Below are positions 8,738 to 17,427 of a DNA stretch of 45,106 bases, piece after piece. The notes below the pieces were generated by a model, which was given only the letters and a program-made list of their open reading frames with translations, did not search any database and was not told the origin of the DNA. The position numbers and the translations under genes are program-made. The stretch covers positions 1 to 45,106 of the IMG/VR virus record IMGVR_UViG_3300023174_000277, one strand, 5' to 3'. How positions within the stretch are numbered: position 1 is the first letter of the stretch; each line of letters starts with the position of its first letter. This stretch comes from a virus.

Positions 8738-9700
8738 ATGGCAAATATTACTTCTAGACAACAATTAATTGATTATTGCTTAAGAGCTTTAGGCGAGCCT
8801 GTTGTCGAAATAAATGCCGATGATTCACAGCTTGAAGATCGTGTTGATGAAGCACTAGAGTTTTGGAGACAATACCATTGGGATGGTATTGAAAAGATTT
8901 ATTTAAAGGCTAGTATTCGTGCTTCTGAAATTAGATTAACAACTAATACCGCTAGGTCATTTCAATTACCAGAAAAGGTAATTGGACAAACTTCAGGTGC
9001 TATCGCAGAAGTTTGTCGCGAAACTAGTAGAGAATCAAATAATAATTTGTTATTAGTTAGAAATGTTGTTGGTACATTTCAAAATGGAGAAACTATAAAA
9101 GGTAATGCAACACAGCATACCGCGATAGTTTCATCTGTATCTTTAGGCGAATATGATAAGCGTTATTTAGAACTATCTGATTTAATTTATGGTGTTACTC
9201 GTGTAATTCCATTTAATAATGCTTCTTCATCAAAGAATATATTCGACTTACAATACCAATTAAGATTAAATGACTTATATGATTTGACATCAACATCAAT
9301 CATATATTATAAAACTGTAATGAATCACTTAGCACTATTAGATTTGGAATTGAATGGATACCCAATCTTCCGATTTAATAGAATGCAAAATAAACTTAGC
9401 TTAGATATTAATTGGGAATCTGATATTGCTCTTGGCGACTTTATTGTTGTTGAATGTTATCGAGCACTAGATCCAAATGAATATACTAAAGTTTGGGGAG
9501 AACCTTGGTTAAGACATTATGTCATTGCTTTATTTAAAAAGCAATGGGGACAAAATGGTAAAAAATTCCAAGGCATGGTTTTACCTGGTGGGGTATCAAT
9601 AGATTTCCAAGGTATGTATAATGAAGCTATCGAAGAAATTAAGCAACTTGAAGATGAGCTAATGAATAAATCTGCACCACTTGACTTTTTTGTAGGTTGA
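8738..9700 (+). CDS. 13: Neck protein gp13
   Basis: 320 aa from ATG 8738 (an in-frame TTG at 8723 is less likely). T4 gp13 is 309 aa. It starts 'MANITSRQQLIDYCLRALG', the usual start of gp13 in T4-like phages, with the 'DSQLEDRVDEALEFWRQYH' segment at about 28-46 and 'WGEPWLRHYVIALFKKQWG' towards the C-terminus, both strongly conserved family features. With gp14 it forms the neck that closes the filled head and joins it to the tail. It is followed after 1 nt by gp14. Confidence 0.9.
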   Translation: MANITSRQQLIDYCLRALGEPVVEINADDSQLEDRVDEALEFWRQYHWDGIEKIYLKASIRASEIRLTTNTARSFQLPEKVIGQTSGAIAEVCRETSRESNNNLLLVRNVVGTFQNGETIKGNATQHTAIVSSVSLGEYDKRYLELSDLIYGVTRVIPFNNASSSKNIFDLQYQLRLNDLYDLTSTSIIYYKTVMNHLALLDLELNGYPIFRFNRMQNKLSLDINWESDIALGDFIVVECYRALDPNEYTKVWGEPWLRHYVIALFKKQWGQNGKKFQGMVLPGGVSIDFQGMYNEAIEEIKQLEDELMNKSAPLDFFVG

Positions 9701-9701
9701 G

Positions 9702-10610
9702 ATGCCACGTAATACTTTCTTTTCACATGGAACTAAAGCAGAACAACTTTTCCATGAAGACTTAGTAATAGAATCTTTAAGCATTTATGGTTTGGAATTC
9801 TATTATATTCCAAGAGTGCTAGTTGCAAAAGATGAAATACTAGGTGAAGATCGCCTATCATACTTTGGTAGAGCCTTTAAAATCGAAATGTATTTAGAAA
9901 ATACTGATGGTTTTGAGGGTCAAGGTGCATTTATTCAAAAATTTGGTTTAATGATGGAACAATCTGCCACATTAGTTGTTTCCCGCAGGCGCTGGGAACA
10001 AATGATTGGTAGATATTCTGCTGCGCAATTATTAAATAGACCATGTGAAGGTGATTTAATTTACTTTCCATTAACTAAAGCTCTATTTGAAATTAAATTT
10101 GTGCAGCACCAAGATCCATTTTATCAATTAGGTAAATTATACGTTTATAAGCTTCAAGTAGAACTATTCCAATATTCATCAGAAAGATTGGATACCGGAG
10201 TTTACGATATTGATGCTATTGAAAATATTAAAACATTCTCAGTAGATACCGAAAGAAATGGTTCTGCTAGAGTTATATCAATTACTGTTCTTTCGGGTGG
10301 AACTGGTTACAATGTTGCGCCAGAAGTATCATTTGTATCTCCAACTGGAGATGGAGCAAAAGCTGTAGCAGTATTAGGTAATACGCCTCAAACTGCTACA
10401 CAAGTTGTTAGAGTTGATGTAACTGATGGCGGTTTTGGTTATGAAGTTGCACCAGATGTTGTCTTTACTGGATCAGGTTATGGTGCAGTTGCAAATGCCA
10501 TAATTGAAATTAATATTGATGAAAATGATTCATATGGTGATAATAACAAATTTATTGAACAATCTGACAATGTGTTTAATGAAGCAAATCCATTTGGAGA
10601 TATGTTGTAA
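9702..10610 (+). CDS. 14: Neck protein gp14
   Basis: 302 aa (T4 gp14 256 aa). Begins 'MPRNTFFSHGTKAEQLFHEDL', with 'YYIPRVLVAKDEILGED' at about 34-50; both are gp14 signatures in T4-like phages. The Gly/Val-rich part at about 185-265, with two 'GGTGYNVAPEVSF'-like units ('GGFGYEVAPDVVF'), is an internal beta repeat extending the protein beyond T4 length. Head-tail connector component acting with gp13. Its stop overlaps the start of gp15. Confidence 0.88.
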   Translation: MPRNTFFSHGTKAEQLFHEDLVIESLSIYGLEFYYIPRVLVAKDEILGEDRLSYFGRAFKIEMYLENTDGFEGQGAFIQKFGLMMEQSATLVVSRRRWEQMIGRYSAAQLLNRPCEGDLIYFPLTKALFEIKFVQHQDPFYQLGKLYVYKLQVELFQYSSERLDTGVYDIDAIENIKTFSVDTERNGSARVISITVLSGGTGYNVAPEVSFVSPTGDGAKAVAVLGNTPQTATQVVRVDVTDGGFGYEVAPDVVFTGSGYGAVANAIIEINIDENDSYGDNNKFIEQSDNVFNEANPFGDML

Positions 10611-11335
10611 TGTTAAGCGGACAGGTATTTTACCATGGCGTGATAAAAAAGACAATAGTAGCCTTTGGACGCCTATTTAGTAATCTTTATATTGACCGTA
10701 AATCTGGTGATAGCGTAACTGGTGATACAGTCCAACGCTTACAGGTTCCACTTGCATATTCACCAAAGGAAAAGTGGATAGTTCGTATTGATTCTGATCC
10801 AAAATTAGAAAATTATACATATACATCATTGCCTAGAATGGCATTTGAAATTACTGGGTATAATTATGATACTTCTAGAAAACTTGCAAAATTAAATAAA
10901 ATTACATGTGGTGTAAAGGATGACGAAAGATCCTATACATATGCACCTGTACCATATAATATTGATATTTCATTATATATTTTAACAAAAACACAGGAAG
11001 ATGCTCTTCAAATTATTGAGCAGATTCTTCCTACGTTTAATCCAGATTATACTATGTCTATTACTGCAGTACCAGATATGAACATTATTCAAGATGTTCC
11101 AGTTATTTTAAATAACATATCTGTTGTGGATGAATATGATGGTGATTTTCAAACAAGAAGATTTGTTACTCATACACTTAATTTTACATTAAAGGTTAAT
11201 CTATTTAACCCAGTAAATAGCAATGGTATAATTAAAACAGTTACTGCAACAATAACTGATCCAAATAGAGAATTTACTGCTACTCAAATTACTCCTACTA
11301 GTACTATTACTGAAGATTGGTCTGATTTTTTATAA
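10610..11335 (+). CDS. 15: Tail completion / sheath stabiliser protein gp15
   Basis: 241 aa (T4 gp15 272 aa). Starts 'MLSGQVFYHGVIKKTIVAFG', with 'LFSNLYIDR' and 'RLQVPLAYSPKEKW' following, typical of gp15. In T4 it forms the hexameric ring that caps the tail and docks to gp13/gp14. Located as in T4 between gp14 and the terminase, with start and stop overlaps on both sides. No small terminase (gp16) frame is present between it and gp17. Confidence 0.88.
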   Translation: MLSGQVFYHGVIKKTIVAFGRLFSNLYIDRKSGDSVTGDTVQRLQVPLAYSPKEKWIVRIDSDPKLENYTYTSLPRMAFEITGYNYDTSRKLAKLNKITCGVKDDERSYTYAPVPYNIDISLYILTKTQEDALQIIEQILPTFNPDYTMSITAVPDMNIIQDVPVILNNISVVDEYDGDFQTRRFVTHTLNFTLKVNLFNPVNSNGIIKTVTATITDPNREFTATQITPTSTITEDWSDFL

Positions 11336-12010
11336 ATGACGCAATTTTACTTATCTAATCCAGCGCTAAAGGCAGCTGGTGTCCAGATTCCTTTTACTGA
11401 AGATAATATCCAAGAATATCTTAAGTGTACAAAGGACCCATTATACTTTATTGAACATTATTGTAAAATTGTTTCACTTGATGATGGCGTAGTTCAATTT
11501 AAACCATTCCTATACCAAAAACGTATTATTGAAGCATTACATAATAATAAGAAAGTAATTGGTAAATTATTTCGTCAAAGCGGAAAATCAACTATTATTT
11601 CTGCTTATATCACTTGGTATGTTTTATTTAATGATAATAAAACTGCAGCAATTCTAGCAAATAAACAAGCAATTGCTAAGGAAATTTTCCTTAGAGTACA
11701 GTTTATGTATGAAAATCTTCCAAAGTGGCTCCAACAAGGGGTTATTGAATGGAATAAGACATCCTTTTCTCTTGAAAATGGATCTCGTTGTATTTGCGCT
11801 GCAACATCTGCATCGTCTATACGCGGGATGAGCATTAACTTTTTATTATGTGTAGAAGGTAATACAGAAATAACACTAAGAAATAAAAATACAGGTGAAA
11901 TAAAAGTTGTAAAAATATCAGAATTAGAAGAATATAAATGTATAAATAAAATATACGCAAATTCATCTAATAACAATGATATACTATATTGTTTACAAGA
12001 CAACAAATAA
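11336..12010 (+). CDS. 17: Terminase large subunit gp17, N-terminal part fused to N-intein
   Basis: 224 aa. Residues 1-171 are the N-extein: the ATPase domain of the packaging motor, with Walker A-like 'GKLFRQSGKST' (about 76-86). The reading runs into the Walker B strand 'SINFLL' and then into Cys172, the first residue of an intein ('CVEGNTEI', block A). The last 53 residues are the N-intein, ending at TAA 12008. The downstream half (12953-14401) is in the same frame but separated by an endonuclease gene, so the functional protein requires protein trans-splicing. Predicted spliced gp17: 171 + 374 = 545 aa (T4: 610). Confidence 0.9.
   Translation: MTQFYLSNPALKAAGVQIPFTEDNIQEYLKCTKDPLYFIEHYCKIVSLDDGVVQFKPFLYQKRIIEALHNNKKVIGKLFRQSGKSTIISAYITWYVLFNDNKTAAILANKQAIAKEIFLRVQFMYENLPKWLQQGVIEWNKTSFSLENGSRCICAATSASSIRGMSINFLLCVEGNTEITLRNKNTGEIKVVKISELEEYKCINKIYANSSNNNDILYCLQDNK
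11849..12007 (+). other. N-intein half of split TerL intein
   Basis: Starts at Cys (TGT 11849-11851) with the block A pattern C-x-x-G-(N/D)-T followed by 'EIKVVKISELEEY'. Only block A is on this half; block B (T-x-x-H) is on the other. The break is therefore much earlier than in canonical split inteins and matches the AceL-TerL type of atypically split terminase intein. The last 11-12 codons overlap the endonuclease gene in another frame and are probably dispensable tail. Confidence 0.88.
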
Positions 12011-12965
12011 GATTAATAATAAGATCTATATTGGTTTTCATAAAACAAAAGATTTAAATGACTCTTATTTAGGGTCTGGAACTCTTTTGTTAAAAGCTAT
12101 TGAAAAATATGGTAAGGAAAATTTTTCACGTAAAATATTAAAAATATTTGATACAAAAGAAGAAGCAGAAAAATATGAACAAGAATTAGTAAATAAAGAA
12201 TTTACTTTAAGAGAAGATACTTATAATGTTGTTATAGGCGGAAATGTTAGAATTGCTTATGGCAAAAATAATGGTTTTTATAAAAAAACTCATACTAATG
12301 AAACTAAGAAAAAAATATCAGAAAAAAATCTTAATAATAAAAGTTCTCCGCGCTATCCTATAACTAATGGTATTATTCTTTTTAATTCATATGATGAATT
12401 AGTTAATCATCTAAATATATCTGGAAATATTCGGCATAAAATTTTATTATTATGTGGTGGTGAATCTGAATATTATTTTGTTGATACTGAAAAACAAAAT
12501 CAAGCCAAAGAATATTATAATAATTGGAAAGAACGCAAAAAAAGACATTCCGAACTATTAGCTGAATTAGCAAAAAAAAGATTTACAAATTATGTTTGGT
12601 CTGCTGAAAGAAACAAAAAGTTAAGTGAATCATTAAAAGGTAAAAAAAGAAAGCAAGAACATATTGATAAAATAAATAAAAATCCTGAAAAAATAAGAAA
12701 AACAGCTGAAAAACATAGAGGTATGAAACGTTCAGAAGAATCTAAACTAAAAATGAGTCTTGCTAAAAAAGGTAAACCAGCAAGTAATTTAGGTAAAAGA
12801 TTAGTAGTTAATTTAGAAGGTAAAAGGGTCCAATACGATAAAGATAAGCCTTTACCAGATGGTTGGAGACTTGTTATTAGAAAATGGGCAATAGATAACA
12901 ATGGTAATAAGAAATTGTTTGATACACATTTTGAATTACCCGAAGGTTGGACATGGAAATATTAG
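11976..12965 (+). CDS. GIY-YIG homing endonuclease nested in the split terminase intein
   Basis: 329 aa. The N-terminal GIY-YIG nuclease domain has 'YYIVYKTTN' (residues 3-11) and 'KIYIGFH' (16-22), then 'YGKENFSRKIL' and 'AEKYEQELV', whose Glu is likely the metal ligand. DNA-binding modules follow: NUMOD3-like 'HRGMKRSEESKLKMSLAKKG' near 247-266 and a basic linker. It sits in a different frame between the intein halves, overlapping the N-half by 35 nt and the C-half by 13 nt, so all three are translationally linked. No Shine-Dalgarno is visible, and translation probably relies on coupling. It would promote homing of the intein locus into intact gene 17. Confidence 0.88.
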   Translation: MIYYIVYKTTNKINNKIYIGFHKTKDLNDSYLGSGTLLLKAIEKYGKENFSRKILKIFDTKEEAEKYEQELVNKEFTLREDTYNVVIGGNVRIAYGKNNGFYKKTHTNETKKKISEKNLNNKSSPRYPITNGIILFNSYDELVNHLNISGNIRHKILLLCGGESEYYFVDTEKQNQAKEYYNNWKERKKRHSELLAELAKKRFTNYVWSAERNKKLSESLKGKKRKQEHIDKINKNPEKIRKTAEKHRGMKRSEESKLKMSLAKKGKPASNLGKRLVVNLEGKRVQYDKDKPLPDGWRLVIRKWAIDNNGNKKLFDTHFELPEGWTWKY

Positions 12966-13276
12966 AAAATGAATGGGAAGTCCTAACTGATGAAGGTTGG
13001 TCCGACTTTTCTGCACTTAAAATTTCTGAAACTGGTAGTTTAATTGAATTAAAATTAGAAGATAGCACTTTACAGTGTACTATTGGTCATAGAGTCATGA
13101 CTAATGTAGGATGGAAAGAAGTTCAACAGTTAAAGCCTAAAGACAAATGTATTACATATAATGGCATTAAACGTGTTATAAGTGTATCATTAGTTGAAAA
13201 AACATGTAAAGTTTATGACTTAGTTGGAGTAAAAAAGAATTCTAGATATTTTACAAATAATGTTTTATCACATAAT
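12953..13276 (+). other. C-intein half of split TerL intein
   Basis: 108 codons. 'EVLTDEGWSDFSALK' opens the fold, then block B 'CTIGHRVM' (T-x-x-H), then 'VYDLVGVKKNSRYFTNNVLSHN' split over blocks F and G, with His-Asn at the junction (AAT 13274-13276) followed by Cys+1 of the extein. All catalytic residues for splicing are present: Cys1 on the N half, block B Thr and His, the terminal Asn and Cys+1. Confidence 0.9.
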
Positions 13277-14401
13277 TGTGATGAATTCGGTCATCTTAAA
13301 CCAAATCTAGCAGAAGAATTTATTGCATCAGTATTTCCAACAATATCATCTTCTGAATCATCAAAACTAGCAATTATATCTACACCGAATGGCTTAAACC
13401 ATTTTCATAAACTTTGGTGTGATGCAGAAAATAGTAATAATGACTTTGTTCCTGTGACTGGACATTGGACAGAACATCCAAAGCGAAATCAAGAATGGGC
13501 AGATAATCAACTAAAAACACTTGGTGAAATTAAATTTCGTCAAGAAATTCTTGTAACATTTGAAGGTTCATCTTATACACTTATTGATGGAGCCAAATTA
13601 GCTTCAATACCAACAATTATTCCATTATTTCAAAAAGATAAGTTAGAAATCTTCAAACAACCAGAAAAAAATCATTCATATTCTATAACAGTTGATGTTT
13701 CACGTGGAAGACACCAAGACTATTCAGCATTTAGTGTAATTGATATTACTAAGATGCCATATGAAGTTGTTGCAACATTTAAAGATAACACTATAACTAC
13801 TCTTGAGTTTCCTCACCTTATATACAATATTGCTAGACAATATAATAATGCATTTATTTTAGTTGAAATAAATGATCTCGGTGAAGAAGTGTCAAATACT
13901 CTTTGGCATGATTATGAATATGAAAATTTATATTTTACAAGTGGAAATGAATTATCACAATTAAGAGGTTATCCTGGTATTAGAACAACATCTAAAGTTA
14001 AATCATTAGGATGTTCTGTATTAAAAGATTTAGTTGAAAAAGATCAGTTAATTATTAATTCACATCGGATTATTGAAGAATTAGGTATATTTGTTTTAAC
14101 CCGAAAGACATATGCTGCAGATAATTCAGATATAAATGATGATTTATGTACAACATTATGGTTATTTGCTTGGTTAACTAAACAAGGAATATTTCAAGAT
14201 ATAACTAATAATGATTTACGACTAGCTCTTACTGAAAAGAAACAAGAATATATAGATTCAACGATGACTCCATTTGGTTTTTATGATGACGGGCAAAATA
14301 TAATTGATAAACAAAAGTTAGATATGGAAGAAAATAAAATGATTCCAGAAAAAGATAAATATTATTTAACTTCTGATCAAATAGAATTGTTAAATCTTTA
14401 A
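12953..14401 (+). CDS. 17: Terminase large subunit gp17, C-intein fused to C-terminal part
   Basis: ATG 12953 is chosen (GAAGG 6 nt upstream; an in-frame TTG at 12947 adds two residues). Residues 1-108 are the C-intein. The 374-aa C-extein begins with Cys of 'CDEFGHLKPN', which completes the Walker B motif broken upstream. It then carries the RNase H-like headful nuclease ('SITVDVSRGRHQDYSAFSVI', later 'VEINDLGEEVSNTLW' and 'DINDDLCTTLWLFAWL'). After trans-splicing with the 11336 product it would package DNA at the portal (gp20) and cut concatemers. Confidence 0.9.
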   Translation: MEILENEWEVLTDEGWSDFSALKISETGSLIELKLEDSTLQCTIGHRVMTNVGWKEVQQLKPKDKCITYNGIKRVISVSLVEKTCKVYDLVGVKKNSRYFTNNVLSHNCDEFGHLKPNLAEEFIASVFPTISSSESSKLAIISTPNGLNHFHKLWCDAENSNNDFVPVTGHWTEHPKRNQEWADNQLKTLGEIKFRQEILVTFEGSSYTLIDGAKLASIPTIIPLFQKDKLEIFKQPEKNHSYSITVDVSRGRHQDYSAFSVIDITKMPYEVVATFKDNTITTLEFPHLIYNIARQYNNAFILVEINDLGEEVSNTLWHDYEYENLYFTSGNELSQLRGYPGIRTTSKVKSLGCSVLKDLVEKDQLIINSHRIIEELGIFVLTRKTYAADNSDINDDLCTTLWLFAWLTKQGIFQDITNNDLRLALTEKKQEYIDSTMTPFGFYDDGQNIIDKQKLDMEENKMIPEKDKYYLTSDQIELLNL

Positions 14402-14404
14402 AAT

Positions 14405-14412
14405 TATAAATA
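14405..14412 (+). promoter_or_regulatory. T4-type late promoter (TATAAATA) for sheath gene
   Basis: Exact octamer 4 nt after the gp17 stop and 78 nt before gp18. The leader also holds a small TTGTTA/TAACAA hairpin near 14451-14468 and a clear AAGGAG ribosome site at 14479-14484. Confidence 0.75.
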
Positions 14413-14489
14413 TAAAAGTACTAGCCCGTTCATATAAAAGAACACGTTTGTTATCACAGTAACAAGTATAATGTAATAAGGAGATTACG

Positions 14490-16142
14490 ATGCCATTTCA
14501 ATTGTCACCTGGCGTTTCAGTAGTAGAAAAAGATTTTTCATCAATTGTGCCTGCCGTTTCTACATCAACAGGTGCTTTTGCTGGCGTCTTCACTTGGGGT
14601 CCAGTGCTAGATCCAGTAGCAATTACTTCAGAAAATAATTTAGTTCAGCGTTTTGGCAAGCCAACCGATGATACTGCACAATCATTCTTTACTGCAGCTA
14701 ATTTCTTAGCTTATGCTAATAATCTATTAACTGTTCGCGTCGATACAGTTAATCACAGAAATGCTGTTTCTAGCGGTACTGCCGTTAAGATTAATAATAC
14801 AAATGACTATTTGCAAAATTATTCAAATGGTCAAGGCACCGTTGGTGAATGGGCTGCCAAGTATCCAGGCGCCCGTGGAAATGGTATCACTGTTTCTATG
14901 GCTGACTCAGCATCATTTTCAGCTTGGACTTATAAGAATTTATTTGATACAGCACCAGGTACATCATCAATGGCAAATGCTGTTGGTGGTTCAAATGATG
15001 AATTACACGTTGTTGTTGTTGATTCTGATGGTACTACATTAGAAAAGTTTGCTTATGTTTCAAAGGCAAATGATAATCGTAAATCAGATGGCACAAATAA
15101 CTATTACAAGAATGTAATTAATTCACGTTCACAATATATTTGGTGGATGGATCATACTACTGATGGTACCAATTGGGGTTCAGTTTCCTCAACCGCCTTT
15201 ATTACTATTTCAGCAGCAGTTACAAAAGTTTTATCAGGTGGTGTTGATGACTTAACAGCAACTGATGGTCAAATACAAACTGCATATTCAATTTTTGCTA
15301 ATGATGAACTTTATGATATTTCATTAATTCCAGTTGGTAAGACATCAGCTGCTACTGCAACATTTATTATTAATAATGTTGCTGAAGTTCGTAAGGATTG
15401 CGTAGTATTTGTTTCACCAGAAAGCGTTAGCGGTGATGTTATTATTGGCACAGGTGATTCAGCCATTAATGACATTAATGAATATCGTAATAGTTTACCA
15501 AGCACATCATATGCAGTAATGGATTCAGGTTATAAGTACCAATACGACCGTTATGCTGATAAGTATCGTTGGGTTCCATTAAATGGTGACGTTGCTGGTC
15601 TATGTGCTCGTACTGATTATACAAATGATCCATGGTTCTCACCAGGTGGTTTAAATCGTGGTCAAATTAAAAATGTAATTAAGTTAGCAGTTAACCCATC
15701 TAAGACAGACCGCGATAACCTATATAAGAATGGTGTTAATCCAGTAGTTTCTTTCCCAGGTCAAGGTACAGTTCTTTTTGGTGATAAGACTCTATTGGCT
15801 TCACCAAGTGCGTTTGATCGTATCAATGTCCGCCGTCTATTCATTGTATTGGAAAAGGCAATTGCTACTGCAGCTAAGTTCCAATTATTTGAATTCAATG
15901 ATCCATTTACACGTGCACAATTCCTAAATCTAGTTGAACCATTCTTACGCGATGTACAAGGTCGCCGTGGTGTTACTGATTTCCGCGTTAAATGCGATGA
16001 TACAAACAATACATCACAAGTAATTGATTCAAACCAATTCGTTGCTGATATCTTTATTAAGCCATCTAGAAGTATTAATTTCATCAGCCTAAATTTCATT
16101 GCTGCACGCTCAGGTGTGTCATTCACTGAAATTGGTGGTTAA
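14490..16142 (+). CDS. 18: Tail sheath protein gp18
   Basis: 550 aa (T4 659). Begins 'MPFQLSPGVSVVEKDFSSIVP' and continues 'STGAFAGVFTWGPV', the standard contractile sheath N-terminus. The C-terminal region has 'NVRRLFIVLEKAIATAAKFQLFEFND', 'FVADIFIKPSRSINFISLNFIA' and 'SGVSFTE', the conserved C-terminal sheath domain that makes the handshake between subunits. The shorter length reflects loss of one of T4's outer domains. Strong SD (AAGGAG) and highly biased codons indicate high late expression. Confidence 0.95.
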   Translation: MPFQLSPGVSVVEKDFSSIVPAVSTSTGAFAGVFTWGPVLDPVAITSENNLVQRFGKPTDDTAQSFFTAANFLAYANNLLTVRVDTVNHRNAVSSGTAVKINNTNDYLQNYSNGQGTVGEWAAKYPGARGNGITVSMADSASFSAWTYKNLFDTAPGTSSMANAVGGSNDELHVVVVDSDGTTLEKFAYVSKANDNRKSDGTNNYYKNVINSRSQYIWWMDHTTDGTNWGSVSSTAFITISAAVTKVLSGGVDDLTATDGQIQTAYSIFANDELYDISLIPVGKTSAATATFIINNVAEVRKDCVVFVSPESVSGDVIIGTGDSAINDINEYRNSLPSTSYAVMDSGYKYQYDRYADKYRWVPLNGDVAGLCARTDYTNDPWFSPGGLNRGQIKNVIKLAVNPSKTDRDNLYKNGVNPVVSFPGQGTVLFGDKTLLASPSAFDRINVRRLFIVLEKAIATAAKFQLFEFNDPFTRAQFLNLVEPFLRDVQGRRGVTDFRVKCDDTNNTSQVIDSNQFVADIFIKPSRSINFISLNFIAARSGVSFTEIGG

Positions 16143-16144
16143 TT

Positions 16145-16152
16145 AATAAATA
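16145..16152 (+). promoter_or_regulatory. Possible variant late promoter (AATAAATAGAT)
   Basis: AATAAATA differs by the first base from TATAAATA and shares the following GAT with the motif at 8700. It lies 13 nt before the endonuclease ATG, so any transcript would start inside or just at that gene and mainly serve gp19 downstream. Confidence 0.35.
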
Positions 16153-16164
16153 GATAATTCAATA

Positions 16165-16776
16165 ATGACTACCCCTTATACATATCTTATAAAGCATATA
16201 CCAACAAATATGTATTATTATGGTGTTAGATATGCTAAGGGGTGTCATCCATCTGAATTTTGGATAACCTATAAAACCAGTTCTAAACATATTGCTCAAT
16301 TAATAAATGAATTTGGAGTAGATTCCTTTATATTTGAAATTAGAAAAATATTTAATAATATAGATTCAGCAAGATTTTGGGAAAGTAAAGTTTTAAAAAG
16401 AATTAATGCTGCTAATAGAAAAGACTTTATAAATCGTACAGATAATATTTCTATAAGTCATGAAGCTGCCGAAAGGGGTCGAAAAAATAGAGTATCATCT
16501 GAAGCGCATAAATTAGCTGTTTCAAAAGTTGGTAAAGCTAATCGTGGATTAAAGAGATCTGCTGAAACAAAAATTAAAATTATTAATGGGCTTATTGGAA
16601 ATAAATATAGAAAAGGCAAAAAAGATTCAGATGAAGCTAGAGAAAAGAAGCGTTTATCACATACAGGTAAAAGTTCTGGAATGCTAGGTAAAAAACAACC
16701 GAGATGTTCATGCATAATATGCAAGCATAATACAACTACTTTTGCTTTAGAACGTCATTTTAAATATCATCATTAG
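16165..16776 (+). CDS. GIY-YIG family homing endonuclease between sheath and tube genes
   Basis: 203 aa. N-terminal GIY-YIG-like core with 'YTYLIKHIP' (about 4-12) and 'YYYGVRYAKG' (about 17-26), then 'FGVDSFIFEIRKIF' and 'SARFWESKVL', whose Glu is the likely metal ligand. A basic NUMOD3-type region ('KVGKANRGLKRSAETKIKI', 'GKSSGMLGKKQPR') follows, and then a C-terminal Cys/His cluster C-x-C-x-x-C-x10-H-x4-H ('CSCIICKH...ERHFKYHH'), likely a zinc finger. A free-standing mobile gene inserted between gp18 and gp19. Confidence 0.85.
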   Translation: MTTPYTYLIKHIPTNMYYYGVRYAKGCHPSEFWITYKTSSKHIAQLINEFGVDSFIFEIRKIFNNIDSARFWESKVLKRINAANRKDFINRTDNISISHEAAERGRKNRVSSEAHKLAVSKVGKANRGLKRSAETKIKIINGLIGNKYRKGKKDSDEAREKKRLSHTGKSSGMLGKKQPRCSCIICKHNTTTFALERHFKYHH

Positions 16777-16796
16777 AAAGAAAAGAGGAACCCAAA

Positions 16797-17393
16797 ATTG
16801 CTAATATCTCCGATTTTAAAAGTCAGTTAATTGGCGGCGGCGCCCGTCCTAATCAGTTTCGTGTTGAACTAACATTCCCAACATTCGTTGGTATTGGCGG
16901 TTTAGTTGGTTTAAATGCTCAGTTTCTATGTAAGGCTGCTCAATTACCAGCATCAACTATTAATAATATTGAAACATTTTACCGGGGTCGCCCAGTAAAT
17001 TTTGCAGGCGAAAGAACATTCTCACCATGGGCTGTTTCAATTTATAATGATACCACATTCTCCATTAGAAATGCTATGGAAGTTTGGTCTGACGGTGTTA
17101 TTAATAATTCACGTACAAATGGTATTACTAATCCACGCGATTATCAAGTTGATATGTTAGTTCATCAACTAGATCGTAATGGCGCAATTGTTAAGACATA
17201 CAAGTTTGTTGATGCATATCCAACAAATATTGGTGCAATTGGTCTTGATTATGAATCAAATAATCAAATTGAAATTTTTGACGTTGAGTTTACATATAAC
17301 TACTGGACATCAAATACATCATCAGGCGGATCTGGTTTTGGTATTACAACAACCGTTAATACTCCACTAGGTTCATTCCCATTAAATATCTAA
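16797..17393 (+). CDS. 19: Tail tube protein gp19, apparently with an ATT start
   Basis: 198 aa (T4 gp19 163 aa), read from ATT 16797. The frame is open back to a TAA at 16761 but has no ATG, GTG, TTG or CTG before the conserved N-terminus 'ANISDFKSQLIGGGARPNQF', which should follow Met directly. AGAGGAA at 16784-16790 lies 6 nt before ATT. Later motifs 'ELTFPTF', 'RGRPVNFAGERTFSPWAVSI' and 'GLDYESNNQIEIFDVEFTYNYW' are typical of T4-type tubes. It builds the inner tube inside the gp18 sheath. Using the first ATG (17076) would lose half the fold, so ATT initiation, or a sequence error of ATG, is the sensible reading. Confidence 0.88.
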   Translation: MANISDFKSQLIGGGARPNQFRVELTFPTFVGIGGLVGLNAQFLCKAAQLPASTINNIETFYRGRPVNFAGERTFSPWAVSIYNDTTFSIRNAMEVWSDGVINNSRTNGITNPRDYQVDMLVHQLDRNGAIVKTYKFVDAYPTNIGAIGLDYESNNQIEIFDVEFTYNYWTSNTSSGGSGFGITTTVNTPLGSFPLNI

Positions 17394-17399
17394 TAAATA
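17392..17399 (+). promoter_or_regulatory. Possible variant late promoter (AATAAATAGAT) before portal gene
   Basis: AATAAATA followed by GAT overlaps the gp19 stop and lies 28 nt before the gp20 ATG. Same variant as at 16145; first base departs from the consensus. Confidence 0.4.
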
Positions 17400-17427
17400 G
17401 ATATCTAGTGGCTTAGGAAATAATATT

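Noticed and set aside
11336-11400. Small terminase subunit gp16 next to gp17
   Set aside because: gp15 abuts gp17 with no room and no frame; gp16 must lie elsewhere or be absent.
11990-12970. Frameshift or sequencing error as the reason gp17 is in two pieces
   Set aside because: The halves are joined by intact intein blocks A, B, F and G, and a complete endonuclease gene lies between, so the break is a genuine split intein.
16145-16152. AATAAATA motifs (also 17392) as full late promoters
   Set aside because: Kept only as low-confidence variants because the first base departs from TATAAATA and such octamers are common in AT-rich DNA.
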